NCBI GenBank assembly: GCA_964518635.1
Contig: CAZFGK010000015.1
Location: forward strand, 17,552 to 81,551
DNA from: CAZFGK01 sp964518635
GTDB lineage: Bacteria > Zixibacteria > MSB-5A5 > GN15 > FEB-12
Length of the DNA stretch: 64,000 nucleotides
Direction: 5' to 3'
The stretch's first letter is position 1. The number at the start of each line of letters is the position of its first letter. The notes under the pieces were generated by a model. The model made no database searches, had not been told where the DNA came from, and saw only the letters and a list, made by a program, of their open reading frames with translations. Shown one piece after another: positions 36,445 through 46,224 of the stretch. A program made the position numbers and the translations under genes.

Positions 36445-37002
36445 TCATTTTGTTAGAGTATCAATAACTATGCCTTCAAGTTCTCGTTTGTGACTGGTGA
36501 GAAAAGCCTCATACAATGTATCATTCGGAAGCAGTATCCATTGCGCGAAGTGTTTGTTGGATTCTGCTTGAAACTGGAATTGCCCACCATAGAAAATCCT
36601 GCCGCGCTGAAAAAAAGCATCAATTACTCGGTAAGCATCTGCAGTACGTTCGCCCCCTGGGAATGCTGTCTTGCTGCTCCACAAGTTCATAACTTCTCTT
36701 TTACGAAGTGTATCTGGTTCTGAACTCTTGAACTTGTGCTCCCAAACCCTGAACCCTGATTTTGTTTCGTACTTATCGCCATATGTTCCTTTTCCTACCA
36801 CACCACGCACCTCATAGGAAAAAACAAATAGCCCTTTCGACGAGTCGAGTCCTGACAGATAACTCGAACCCTCTTTTGCTGGCGAGAGTAGCTTTTTTGT
36901 GATACCAATTTTCGGTTCTTTGACTCTATAGGTAGTACAGCCCATCAAAATGAGGAAGAGCAATACTCCTGTGGACGCCGTAGTCGCACTAAAATTCTTC
37001 AC
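36445..37002 (-). CDS. Hypothetical lipoprotein, 185 aa
   Basis: The signal ends in the lipobox LILMGC, giving a lipid-anchored protein of about 165 residues. Segments such as LFVFSYEVRGVVGKGTYG and GGQFQFQAESNKHFAQWILLP suggest beta structure. No family recognised. It lies downstream of asnS on the same strand with a 66-base gap. Confidence 0.6.
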   Translation of the reverse strand: MKNFSATTASTGVLLFLILMGCTTYRVKEPKIGITKKLLSPAKEGSSYLSGLDSSKGLFVFSYEVRGVVGKGTYGDKYETKSGFRVWEHKFKSSEPDTLRKREVMNLWSSKTAFPGGERTADAYRVIDAFFQRGRIFYGGQFQFQAESNKHFAQWILLPNDTLYEAFLTSHKRELEGIVIDTLTK

Positions 37003-37068
37003 TCTTTTCCTTTCTCTCTCGCAAGCTCAATTTTCATTGTTACTTTTTTCTCAGGACAAGTTCTTATC

Positions 37069-38478
37069 TCAAAACTTCGCCCATCTGGGCACTCTCGGAA
37101 ATGGGATCACATCCCGGATATTCGACATGCCGCTGATATACATCAACGCCCGTTCAAAGCCGAGTCCGAAACCGGCATGCGGCACGCTTCCATAGCGGCG
37201 AATATCGAGATACCAGGAATACTCTTCGATATTGGCGATCCCATGATGACGCATCCGCGCTTTCAGATGATCCAGTCGTTCCTCACGTTGTGAACCGCCG
37301 ATAATCTCGCCGACTTTCGGCACGAGTACATCCATCGCACGGACGGTTCTGCCGTCATCATTCATGCGCATATAGAATGCCTTGATCTGCTCAGGATAGT
37401 CATAGACAATCACCGGACGCTTGAAAACCTGCTCGGTGAGATAGCGTTCATGTTCGGACTGCATATCCAAGCCCCACGAGGCGGGGTATTCAAAAGTCGC
37501 GCCTGATTTTTCAAGAATAGAAATCGCTTCAGTATACGGCAGACGTACAAAATCTGAAGAGATGACACTTTCGAGTGTCTGGCGAACCTCCTTGTCGATC
37601 CATGTCCCGAAGAACTCCATTTCATCGGCGCATTTTTCGAGGGCATAGCGGAAGAGATATTTCAGAAAGTCTTCAGCGAGAGCCATGTTGTCTTCAAGCT
37701 CTGCCCAGGCCATCTCTGGTTCGATCATCCAGAATTCGGCGGCGTGACGAGCCGTGTTGGAATTTTCAGCGCGAAATGTCGGACCAAAGGTGTAGATATC
37801 GCCGAGAGCTGTTGCGAGAAGTTCCCCTTCGAGTTGACCGGAGACGGTCAAATATGTTTCAGCCGCGAAGAAATCTTCCGACCAGTTGATATCGCCACCC
37901 GGTTTGTTGTCTACTCTCGGCGGATTACCGGGTTCAAAACTGCTCACTCGAAACAAGTTTCCGGCCCCTTCGCAATCAGAGGCAGAGATGATTGGCGTAT
38001 GAATGTAGAAAAAGCCGCGCTCTTGATAATAGGTGTGAACAGCGTATGCCATTTTCGAGCGGAGCCTATTCATCGCGCCGAAGGTATTCGTGCGCGGCCG
38101 TAGATGCGCGATCTCGCGCAGGAATTCCATGGTGTGCCGTTTTTTCTGTAACGGGAAAGTCGCATCGGCGACACCGACGAGAGTGATCTCTTCGGCGACG
38201 ACTTCGTACTGTTGCCCCTGCCCCTGCGAGGGGGTCAGTTTCCCTTTGACTCGGACTGCTGCGCCAGTGAGAATCTGATCGAGAACGGGGAATTTTTCCG
38301 GTGGAGCAGCGACTGCCTGCAAATTTTTCATGCAGCTGCCGTCATTGATTTCCAGAAAGGCGACCCCTTTGCCGACGCGAACGGTTCGCACCCAACCGAG
38401 GATAATGACATCTGCATTGACCGGAACACGGTCGTCGATCAGGATGCGAGAAAGCTTGGTACGGACAGCGTAATCCAT
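37069..38478 (-). CDS. asnS: Asparaginyl-tRNA synthetase
   Basis: 469 residues, class IIb synthetase charging tRNA-Asn. The N-terminal OB fold shows VIILGWVRTVRVGKGVAFLEIND. The catalytic domain has motif 2 (YTFGPTFRAENSNTARHAAEFWMIEPE) given in parts as TFGPTFRAENSN and ARHAAEFWMIEPEMA. Motif 3 is HAGFGLGFERALMYISGM. The sequence FRAENSNT and the domain pattern fit AsnRS rather than AspRS. Start ATG at 38478. Confidence 0.94.
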   Translation of the reverse strand: MDYAVRTKLSRILIDDRVPVNADVIILGWVRTVRVGKGVAFLEINDGSCMKNLQAVAAPPEKFPVLDQILTGAAVRVKGKLTPSQGQGQQYEVVAEEITLVGVADATFPLQKKRHTMEFLREIAHLRPRTNTFGAMNRLRSKMAYAVHTYYQERGFFYIHTPIISASDCEGAGNLFRVSSFEPGNPPRVDNKPGGDINWSEDFFAAETYLTVSGQLEGELLATALGDIYTFGPTFRAENSNTARHAAEFWMIEPEMAWAELEDNMALAEDFLKYLFRYALEKCADEMEFFGTWIDKEVRQTLESVISSDFVRLPYTEAISILEKSGATFEYPASWGLDMQSEHERYLTEQVFKRPVIVYDYPEQIKAFYMRMNDDGRTVRAMDVLVPKVGEIIGGSQREERLDHLKARMRHHGIANIEEYSWYLDIRRYGSVPHAGFGLGFERALMYISGMSNIRDVIPFPRVPRWAKF

Positions 38479-38654
38479 GGGCGTAAACTCAATTCAGCAA
38501 AAGGTTTCGGTGGTCTTGCCTGCTTGGGGAAGACAGGGGAATAAATGAGAAAATTGGTGGGGCGTAAAGAGGGACTATGGACAGGAAGCTTGTCGACGAG
38601 GGTGTCGGGGGAGGGATAGGGAGTCAAATTCGAGCCGGATGCTCACTGTTAATT

Positions 38655-38786
38655 AACCTAAAGACGGGAACTTCTCCCCCGTCTAGTCCGTACCATGAGA
38701 TGCACGGTACCCACGTGCATCACACTTCCCAACCTATCATTTCAGCGGTGACCGCCGTGTTACAAGCACGGCGGTTACTTTTTTTT
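38655..38786 (+). ncRNA. Candidate small RNA ending in a strong terminator
   Basis: In the 341-base gap 38479-38819 the plus strand has successive hairpins: agacggg/cccgtct (38662-38668 with 38678-38684) and gatgcacg/cgtgcatc (38699-38706 with 38714-38721). These are followed by a 12-bp stem (38748-38759 with 38767-38778) and eight Ts. Both flanking genes run on the minus strand, so the terminator has no coding transcript to end. The 5' end and promoter are not resolved. Confidence 0.4.
38748..38786 (+). terminator. Plus-strand Rho-independent terminator without upstream gene
   Basis: The stem gtgaccgccgtg / cacggcggttac with one G-U pair is followed by tttttttt. There is no T run in the minus direction, so it acts only on plus-strand transcripts. 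Confidence 0.8.
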
Positions 38787-38819
38787 CTCAGGACAATATG
38801 CCCTAGACTCAAGCTTTGG

Positions 38820-40352
38820 TCAATGGTGTGGTTTCTTGGCAGTGGTTTCTGCGCCATGGGAATCATTTGCGGTGACCTCTTCGAGGTCGATGCCAAGTTT
38901 CTTGTCAGCCAACAGAGTGGCCACGACAGAGGTTTGATCCGGGTGTTCTCCCAGCCATTCGATACGGCCGGTTCTCAGATGATAGACTCCACCGACAATT
39001 TTCAGAGCCCCTGCCTGGACGTAGGCCATGATTTCACCACTTTGGGTGAGTAAGTCGGACATCGATTGATAGACATTTTCTCGAATCGCCTGCACAACTT
39101 TTGCATCCGGCTGATTGGCAGCGCGATGAGAAGCCCGCTCGACGGCTGGTTCCATATTATCAAGCAGTCCCGGAAGATGTCCCGGTAGTTCCCCTCCTGA
39201 GCAGGCGGCGGTGACTGCGCCACAGGCGGAATGTCCGAGGACAACAATCAAAGGAGTCTTGAGATGTCCGACGGCATATTCAAGTGAGCCGATTTCATCG
39301 ATATCAGCGACATTTCCGGCGACGCGAACAACGAAGAGATCGCCGAGGCCGGCATCAAAGAGATGTTCCGGCGCGACGCGAGAATCGGAACAAGTTAACA
39401 CTGAAGCCCACGGACGTTGTCCCTTGGCAAGTTGCGTTCGTCGTTCAATCGAGCGATTCGGACGGGTGACACTTGTGATCGGATCATCAGCAAAGCGAAG
39501 ATTCCCCATGATTAATCGTGACAATGCCTCCCGTGGCTGGACTCCATCCGGATGAGAGGATGTGAACGCGCTTCCGTCATCATGATGTTCGACATGTCCA
39601 CCATGATCTTTCCGGTCTGCTGGTGTGGTCATATCTCCCACATGTGCAAGAAGGTCAGATTCGTTCGGATGCTGTCCGAGCCAGTTCACTGCGCCGCTGG
39701 CAAGTGAATAGACTCCGCCGATCAGACGAACTTTTCCTTCGGCGACATGATGACGGATAATTTCGCTCTGGCTCAGAAGATCGCTCATCGACTGAAAGAC
39801 GTTGAGTTGAATTGAAGCAGTGACAATTTCGTCATTCGTTTTCTTGCCTGCGATTGCGCGGGCCTCTTTGACTGCCGGAATAATATTGTCCACCAACCCG
39901 GGAATCGAACCGTGCACCTCTGCACCGGCGACCACTGCTTTGACCGCACCACAGGAGGAATGACCAAGTACGCTGATCACTGGTACACGCAGATGTTCAA
40001 CGGCATATTCGAGAGAAGCAATTTCATCATTGTCGGCGACATTGCCTGCAACTCTGACGACAAAGAGTTCACCAAGTCCGGCATCAAAGAGCAGTTCCGG
40101 TGAGACACGTGAATCCGCACAACTGAGTACCGCCGCGAATGGATGCTGCCCTTTGGCGATTTCTTCCCGGCGCTCAAGTGAGAGGTTTGGATAGCTGGGT
40201 CGTCCGGAAACAAAACGCTCATTTCCTGCGCGCAGGGTTTGTACTGACTGCTCAGGAGTCAGCATTGATGACTCAGCGCGTGAATCAGAGAAGTGTGTAA
40301 TGACCGCCAGAAATCCAGTGACAGCGGCGATTCTGAAAAAGCTTCTTTTCAT
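38820..40352 (-). CDS. Exported carbonic anhydrase with two beta-class domains
   Basis: 510 residues from ATG 40352. A signal peptide (FFRIAAVTGFLAVITHFSDSRAES) leads to two tandem beta-carbonic anhydrase domains. Each has a full zinc site: SCADSR with LGHSSCG (about Cys78, Asp80, Arg82, His131, Cys134) and TCSDSR with LGHSACG (about Cys321, Asp323, Arg325, His374, Cys377). A histidine-rich linker (DHGGHVEHHDDG) joins them. It hydrates CO2, here outside the cytoplasm. Each half ends in VGGVYxLxxGxxxWLGxHP. The fusion of two intact domains is unusual. Confidence 0.9.
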   Translation of the reverse strand: MKRSFFRIAAVTGFLAVITHFSDSRAESSMLTPEQSVQTLRAGNERFVSGRPSYPNLSLERREEIAKGQHPFAAVLSCADSRVSPELLFDAGLGELFVVRVAGNVADNDEIASLEYAVEHLRVPVISVLGHSSCGAVKAVVAGAEVHGSIPGLVDNIIPAVKEARAIAGKKTNDEIVTASIQLNVFQSMSDLLSQSEIIRHHVAEGKVRLIGGVYSLASGAVNWLGQHPNESDLLAHVGDMTTPADRKDHGGHVEHHDDGSAFTSSHPDGVQPREALSRLIMGNLRFADDPITSVTRPNRSIERRTQLAKGQRPWASVLTCSDSRVAPEHLFDAGLGDLFVVRVAGNVADIDEIGSLEYAVGHLKTPLIVVLGHSACGAVTAACSGGELPGHLPGLLDNMEPAVERASHRAANQPDAKVVQAIRENVYQSMSDLLTQSGEIMAYVQAGALKIVGGVYHLRTGRIEWLGEHPDQTSVVATLLADKKLGIDLEEVTANDSHGAETTAKKPHH

Positions 40353-40529
40353 GATCAATTCCCCAAAGACAAAACACTGACTCTCGTCAGCAGCGTTGAT
40401 TTACTTTCTTTGAGATAGATATCGACTCAAAGCGAGAATTCAGGAAGGGGGAGTTTGAGAAGAACAGTATTGCTGCTAATCACCTGTGCAGGGGATGAGC
40501 AGAGGTGAAACGAATTTGAAAAGAGAGAG

Positions 40530-43040
40530 CTACGAAACAGTCTCTTGGCTCTCTTCTACCAGTCGACTGTAACGCCGGACAAGGGAATGAGTCAGATCTG
40601 GGGAGCGAGATTCGGCAAGAATGTTGAACATGGCGCGGTGACGATCGGGCATGACCAGCACCCAACCATCATCTTCGAAGATACGGACACCGTCAATCAA
40701 CTGACGTTCCTTTTCACTCGAATCAGTAATCAACCGACGCATGACCTGCCCACGTTTTGTCCACGGACAAGGGACAGAGGTCATCTCACGAGAAAATGGA
40801 TCGAGTTGATGTCGCAGCTGGCTCAAACTCGAACCAGTGCGGGCAAGAAGCTCGATGATACGCATCGTCGCGATAATCGCGTCGGCACCGAGTTGCAGGC
40901 CGGGGAAGATAAATCCGCCACGAGTACCAGCCACGAATTCAGCTCCACCACGAAGGCGGGCTTCCATCATGGAGCGGTGGTCATTTGGTACACGGAAGAC
41001 TTCGACCCCGAAGTTCTGCGCAATCTCTTCGACTCCCATTGATGCGCCGACAGTGACGGCGATTTTCTTGACATCATGTGTTTGCAGATACAAGTGGGTG
41101 ACAATCAAAAGCAGCTCCTGATTATCAATCGGCGAACCGGTGTCATCTACGACGGTCAATTTTTCTGCGGCAGGATTGAGCATGAATCCGGCATGACTGC
41201 CGAGTGACCGGACGATGGTGCCGAGCTGTGTGATCGACTGCGCCTGCTCTTCGGATGAACGGGAAAAACGGCGGGGATTGAGTGTTGCATTCAATTCGAC
41301 CGCTTCGATGCCGAGTCCCGAAAAGAGAGTTGGGAAGACCTGCGATGACGCTCCATTCCCGTGATCGATCACCACTCGAAAATCGGCCTTACGCACCAAG
41401 TCGGCGTTGATCTGACTCAGAAACGCGCTGCGATAGTCATCCAGCAATCGAGTTTGGGTAGTGAGATGTCCGATACGATCCATTGAAGCGAGATCGTAAT
41501 CCTCGCCAAAATAGTTTCGCTCGACTTTTTTCAGTTTTCCGGTCGGCATATCAAGACCGGAGCCATCCATGAAGATGAAATCGATCTGACGGAAATCATC
41601 CGGGTTGTGACGGGCATAGACCGCCGCGTTGTAACCGCCGCGAGAAAGGGCATAGCGTACAACTGGTACCGGCATTGTTTCGAGATCGACGACATCAACT
41701 CCGGCGGCGAGTAATCCGGAAATGAGTCCACGTCGAAGAAGACGAGAGACATCACTCGCATCCCGACTGGTGATTACGACCGCATTCGGACCGAGGGTGG
41801 AGCCGAATGCTGAGCCGAGACGAACGGTCATCTCGGGTGTCAATTCAGTCATGGCAAGACCGGTGACCTTGGAATCAGTGAAGAGTTCGCGAGTCCATTT
41901 CTCTCCCCAGACCATGGAGCGAGTGACAATCGCCCCTTCATCGACACTCTTGTTAGGCCAGATTTTGCAGTCGGTGCGAATCATCGCGCCAGATCCGATC
42001 ACACAGTCATCGGAAACAATCGCCTGATCCATCAGCTGGACATGATCTCCTAATCGTACCCGATGACAGACAATGGCGTTGTCGATGATCGCATTATTTC
42101 CAATAAAAGAATCTGCCCAAATAGTCGAATGACGAATCTCTGCACCACGACCAACCCAGACCCGATCACCTATCGCACAATGGGAGAGGACCGCATCCGA
42201 TTCGACAACAACTCCATCCCCCAGAATGATTGTACCAGAGAGTTTCGCTTCTGGTGACAGGCGAACATCCTTGCCAAAGAATACTCGCGCATTCCCCTGT
42301 TGTTCTTCGCGGAAGGGGAAGCTGAGTTTCAGATCGCCACGCAGGAGATCCTGATGAGCGAGTTGGTATTCGCCAACATTACCGACATCTTTCCAGTAGC
42401 CATCCATGATTCGGCCATAGAGGGGCATATCACGCTGAAGCATTTGTGGGAATAACTGCTGTGAAAAATCGTAATTTTGTTCTTCGGGAATCAGATCAAG
42501 AGCTGAGGGTTCGAGGACATAGATGCCGGTGTTGATGGTATCGGAGAATGCCTCCCCCCAAGTCGGTTTTTCCAGAAAGCGGACAATACGGCCGGATTCT
42601 TCAGTAATAACGATTCCATAGGCGAGTGGATTTTCGGCGCGAGTGAGGAGAATCGTTGCGGCGGCCTGTTTCTTCCGATGCCATTCAATTGCTGAGACAA
42701 GATCAAATGTTGTGACCACATCGCCGGAGATTACCAATACTGGTTCAGTCGATCCCTTCGTTGCATAGCGAACGGCGCCGGCGGTGCCGAGATCATCATC
42801 AGGGCGGATGTATGACATCTTGACACCGAATGCTGATCCATCCTTGAAATAGCCGGTGATATGTTCCGGTTGAAAGTAGAGGACCGAGGTGATCTCAGTG
42901 ATTCCGGCCTGCTTGAGCAAGCTCACCACATGTTCCATCATGGGGAGATTTCCAATCGGAACCATCGGCTTGGGGAGATTGATGGTCAGCGGACGAAGGC
43001 GGGTTCCGAATCCACCCGCCATGATAATTGCCTTCACCAA
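40530..43040 (-). CDS. Sugar nucleotidyltransferase fused to phosphomannomutase-like domain
   Basis: 836 residues. The N-terminal ~235 residues are a nucleotidyltransferase (KAIIMAGGFGTRLRPLT, VISGDVVTTFDL, PTWGEAFSDTINTGIYVLEP). A left-handed beta-helix with hexapeptide repeats follows (residues ~250-370). The C-terminal half is phosphomannomutase-like, but the catalytic TASHNP is replaced by YARHNPDD, so the phosphoserine is absent. The Mg loop is also not recognisable. Mannose-1-P guanylyltransferase is the likely activity. It overlaps the HAD gene by 7 bases. Confidence 0.88.
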   Translation of the reverse strand: MVKAIIMAGGFGTRLRPLTINLPKPMVPIGNLPMMEHVVSLLKQAGITEITSVLYFQPEHITGYFKDGSAFGVKMSYIRPDDDLGTAGAVRYATKGSTEPVLVISGDVVTTFDLVSAIEWHRKKQAAATILLTRAENPLAYGIVITEESGRIVRFLEKPTWGEAFSDTINTGIYVLEPSALDLIPEEQNYDFSQQLFPQMLQRDMPLYGRIMDGYWKDVGNVGEYQLAHQDLLRGDLKLSFPFREEQQGNARVFFGKDVRLSPEAKLSGTIILGDGVVVESDAVLSHCAIGDRVWVGRGAEIRHSTIWADSFIGNNAIIDNAIVCHRVRLGDHVQLMDQAIVSDDCVIGSGAMIRTDCKIWPNKSVDEGAIVTRSMVWGEKWTRELFTDSKVTGLAMTELTPEMTVRLGSAFGSTLGPNAVVITSRDASDVSRLLRRGLISGLLAAGVDVVDLETMPVPVVRYALSRGGYNAAVYARHNPDDFRQIDFIFMDGSGLDMPTGKLKKVERNYFGEDYDLASMDRIGHLTTQTRLLDDYRSAFLSQINADLVRKADFRVVIDHGNGASSQVFPTLFSGLGIEAVELNATLNPRRFSRSSEEQAQSITQLGTIVRSLGSHAGFMLNPAAEKLTVVDDTGSPIDNQELLLIVTHLYLQTHDVKKIAVTVGASMGVEEIAQNFGVEVFRVPNDHRSMMEARLRGGAEFVAGTRGGFIFPGLQLGADAIIATMRIIELLARTGSSLSQLRHQLDPFSREMTSVPCPWTKRGQVMRRLITDSSEKERQLIDGVRIFEDDGWVLVMPDRHRAMFNILAESRSPDLTHSLVRRYSRLVEESQETVS

Positions 43041-43867
43041 ACCCCCTCATGCGTGAGTTGCGATGCGATGTCAGAAAATGTTGTGAACTTAGAATAGTTG
43101 ACTTGGTAGGTGTCGCAGAACTTCGCAAGGTCCTTCTTGGCAAAGACGCGAACCGGCGGGATGATCACGGTCTGATCAAGATGCTGGTTGTCTGTCTGTG
43201 AGGATTGCATAGAGGGAATATTCTCATTCTGTTCGAGCTTTTGCAAGCGTTTCACACTCTTTCCTCGTCGGGAATCATTCGGCCAGGCCGGATCGACCAC
43301 ACAGCGATCCGACATCCCGTCCCCGATAAAAAGTACTACCGAGTCGGGATTTCGTTCGAGAATTCCGGGGAGATATTCCGAAATTCGCTCCCGTTTGCAG
43401 CAGCCGCAGGAGTGACAGTGCTTGTTTTCATGCGGAAAGCTCAGTTCGAGGCGATTCTTTTCGATTCTCGCTTCATTGGCGATCACGGGGAGATCAAAAC
43501 CGTGGGATTGCAGGAGATGATCGATATAGATGCGGAGACCGTCCGACAGGACGACAAACTCTCCACATGACTTTTCAATCTGTTCGATGAATCCGCGAAG
43601 GGTGGAATCAAGGGTGTGAGAACTGAGGTATTCCTGAAAACGGGGGAGATCGATGTCGCACAGTGAGGCCTCCGCGATCAGGATTTCGCGGGAGGTCATA
43701 GCGCCACTTTTCCAGGCGGGTATAAACTGGTCGTTTTTCCCTTCGGAGAAATGGTGAAAGAGATGATAGCCGACATCACGATTCGAAATGGTCCCGTCGA
43801 AGTCGGAGAAGACCATCACCGGTCTTTTCTGATTTCGAGCACCGGGAAGAAAAGGATCGAAGCTCAC
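43034..43867 (-). CDS. HAD phosphatase, MtnX/phosphoserine phosphatase-like
   Basis: 277 residues. Motif I is VFSDFDGTISNRD (Asp22 nucleophile, Asp24), motif II is FVVLSDGLRI and the acidic motif is VLFIGDGMSDRC. A cysteine-rich insertion (HCHSCGCCKRE) is typical of the MtnX-like subgroup. A linker of about 50 polar residues separates motif IV from the terminal AKKDLAKFCD. It overlaps its neighbours by 4 and 7 bases, so it may act on a sugar phosphate used by the nucleotidyltransferase; that is inference. Confidence 0.78.
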   Translation of the reverse strand: MSFDPFLPGARNQKRPVMVFSDFDGTISNRDVGYHLFHHFSEGKNDQFIPAWKSGAMTSREILIAEASLCDIDLPRFQEYLSSHTLDSTLRGFIEQIEKSCGEFVVLSDGLRIYIDHLLQSHGFDLPVIANEARIEKNRLELSFPHENKHCHSCGCCKRERISEYLPGILERNPDSVVLFIGDGMSDRCVVDPAWPNDSRRGKSVKRLQKLEQNENIPSMQSSQTDNQHLDQTVIIPPVRVFAKKDLAKFCDTYQVNYSKFTTFSDIASQLTHEGVW

Positions 43868-45495
43868 AGGGGATTAGTTGACTCAGATTTAAGTAGCTCA
43901 ACTGCGCGACGTATGACCGGATGATGCGGAACGATCACCTCTTCGTAAACTCCGCTGAGTCCACCGCGTCGCTCCCATGCGATCTGGGCGAGTCGATATG
44001 AGATGTAGAAATCGTGGCCGTCAGCGATGCGCGTGTCATCTGTTTCTGAGAGTGTGAGCATGTTGGCGAAGTGATACTGGACTTCTTTTACATAGGCATA
44101 CTCCGAATCACTTACCTGACCACTCAAACCAAGTGAGGCAAGTTGAGAGAGAAGGCGAAGTCGACGAGTGGAAATTGAGGAGAAATACAGTGACGACGAA
44201 TCGAGGGATCGTTGAAATTTCGACACCCAGTCAATTCCCGGCAAAAATCCACCACGAGTAGTTCGCATAAGCTCGTCGGCGTGGGTAGTGGCAAATGTTT
44301 CAAGATATCCACCCAATTCGAGCCATTGGGTGTAGGCGTTTTCTTCAAGTGAAGCCGCGAGTACATTGGGCACAAGCCCTCGACCGATTTCATTGAAGGT
44401 CGAATCGAAATCATTGAGATAAAGTCCGCCGCGCAAGTAATAGCGGGCCTGAGTCAATTTTACGCCGCTGTTATCGGGGAATCGACGAAATCCCTGCACC
44501 AGTCCTTTACCAAAGGTGGTATCTCCGACCAGTTGCGCGCGACCATTTTGTTTGAGAGCACCGGCGACAATTTCAGCGGCAGAGGCGGAGTTCCCGTCAA
44601 CCAGCACGACCATCGGGATGCCATCCAGCAGATCATCACCGGTTGAGCGCCATTCCTCTGATCGCCATCGGGAACGAGCGGAGGTTCCGACTATCAAACT
44701 ATCATTTGGCAGAAAGAGATCAGCCAGTTCGATCGCTTCATTCAACAATCCGCCCGGATTACTGCGAAGATCAAGAATGAAAGAAGTGAGTTTTTTTCCG
44801 TCGCTTTTTTGCAATTCACGGATTTTCTTTTCGACTTCATCGGCGGCACCGGGATCAAAATCGAGCAGACGCACATAACCGACCGTGCTGTCGGCGAATC
44901 CGGCATAGGGGACATGGATAAGAGTGAGTTTTTTGCGATTGAGTTTATAGCTGACGGTGTCCTTCGTACTTCGCCGGAGGACTTCAACGGCAACACTGGT
45001 TCCTTCTTTGCCGCGCAGCAGATTGATTGATTGTTCGACAGAGGCAAGGGTGAGCAAAGTGGTGTCGATCTGGATGATGCGATCTCCATTTTCGAGTCCG
45101 GCACTGGCAGCGGGACCACCCTCACGAATGCCGACAATCAGGAGTGAACCAGAATCAGGTAAGACAGAGACACCGATTCCGGAATAGCTCCCATCCTCTT
45201 CTTCATCCATGCGCTGAAACTGTGATTCGCGAACCGGGCCGGAATAACGATCAAGTGGATCGAAGAGTGCCTCATAGGCCTGCTGGATAACTTTGTTCCA
45301 GTCGAGTTCCTCCCCAGCATATCGCTGGTGCAGAGTGACCGCCGTGCGTGAGAGTGAAAAGCGGCTGGCGAGAACCGGATCGGTGAGGATAAAAATCGCA
45401 CACCCGCCAATCAAGAAAATCAGCAGCGAGCAAAGAATCGCGATACGACGAATTTCGGGAAGAGCACGATCTCTGATCGTCAGGGCGCTAGACAC
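43864..45495 (-). CDS. C-terminal processing peptidase (S41)
   Basis: About 543 residues from GTG 45495, which overlaps the tmk stop by 8 bases. An N-terminal helix (IRRIAILCSLLIFLIGGCAIFIL) anchors or exports it. A PDZ domain (YSGIGVSVLPDSGSLLIVGI) precedes the S41 core with SFILDLRSNPGGLLNEAI, the serine in LVDGNSASAAEIVAGAL and the lysine in GDTTFGKGLVQ. It cleaves C-termini of periplasmic proteins. The last ~170 residues are an extension of unknown fold. Confidence 0.9.
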   Translation of the reverse strand: MSSALTIRDRALPEIRRIAILCSLLIFLIGGCAIFILTDPVLASRFSLSRTAVTLHQRYAGEELDWNKVIQQAYEALFDPLDRYSGPVRESQFQRMDEEEDGSYSGIGVSVLPDSGSLLIVGIREGGPAASAGLENGDRIIQIDTTLLTLASVEQSINLLRGKEGTSVAVEVLRRSTKDTVSYKLNRKKLTLIHVPYAGFADSTVGYVRLLDFDPGAADEVEKKIRELQKSDGKKLTSFILDLRSNPGGLLNEAIELADLFLPNDSLIVGTSARSRWRSEEWRSTGDDLLDGIPMVVLVDGNSASAAEIVAGALKQNGRAQLVGDTTFGKGLVQGFRRFPDNSGVKLTQARYYLRGGLYLNDFDSTFNEIGRGLVPNVLAASLEENAYTQWLELGGYLETFATTHADELMRTTRGGFLPGIDWVSKFQRSLDSSSLYFSSISTRRLRLLSQLASLGLSGQVSDSEYAYVKEVQYHFANMLTLSETDDTRIADGHDFYISYRLAQIAWERRGGLSGVYEEVIVPHHPVIRRAVELLKSESTNPL

Positions 45496-46126
45496 GAACT
45501 CGTGATCCGATACAGATTTCGATCTCCTCTTGTACCTGCATGTAGACAGTATCTGCGGATGGAGTAGAATCAATCAACTTACACCGAGTGGGATCGGCGA
45601 GTGCAATCTGGCGATAGCCATTGGCTACTCGCTCGAAGAAGGAAAGTGATTCGGATTCGAGTCGATCCGGCTCTTTTCCGCGTCGGCGGAGCGATTCCGA
45701 GAGAGGGAGGTCAAATATAAGAGTGAGTGATGGGACAATCCCATCACTTGCCTGCGTGTTCAGAGTGTGGATCAGTGTCATGTCAAGCTGGCGACCGTAT
45801 CCCTGATACGCCGTTGTAGAGTCATAGAATCGATCCGCCAGGACGATTTCGCCGGATGCGATTGCCGGTTGTATGATCGTTCGCACCAGTTCGGCACGGG
45901 CGGCTTCGTAGAGGAGTAATTCGGTCATGGCGGTCATCTTTTCGGAACGATCAAGCAGAATGGAGCGAATTTTTTCACCAACTGCAGTCTCCCCTGGTTC
46001 ACGAACCAGTTGAACTGGATGCCCCCGCTCAATCAGGTAATCAAGCACACGCTTGGCGTGCGAACTCTTCCCGGAGCCGTCGATTCCTTCAAAGGTGATG
46101 AGCATGCCACGATCAGAATTGTTCAT
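45488..46126 (-). CDS. tmk: Thymidylate kinase
   Basis: 212 residues. P-loop ITFEGIDGSGKSSHAKR, DR(Y/H)-type motif VLADRFYDSTTAYQGYGR and the LID region SLRRRGKEPDRLE. It phosphorylates dTMP to dTDP in DNA precursor synthesis. First gene of a coupled set tmk-ctp-HAD-nucleotidyltransferase, all overlapping. Confidence 0.95.
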   Translation of the reverse strand: MNNSDRGMLITFEGIDGSGKSSHAKRVLDYLIERGHPVQLVREPGETAVGEKIRSILLDRSEKMTAMTELLLYEAARAELVRTIIQPAIASGEIVLADRFYDSTTAYQGYGRQLDMTLIHTLNTQASDGIVPSLTLIFDLPLSESLRRRGKEPDRLESESLSFFERVANGYRQIALADPTRCKLIDSTPSADTVYMQVQEEIEICIGSRVRV

Positions 46127-46224
46127 TTACAGTCGGTCCTACCATTCTTGGAATGTACGCAAGAGCAGAGCTTGTGAGAGTGTTAAATTAGCATTCATAT
46201 GCAAAAAAATGATCTTCTGAACTT

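Noticed and set aside
42000..43100. Possible second nucleotidyltransferase gene by splitting the 836-aa frame
   Set aside because: The frame is continuous with no internal ribosome site or stop; a fusion is the simpler reading.
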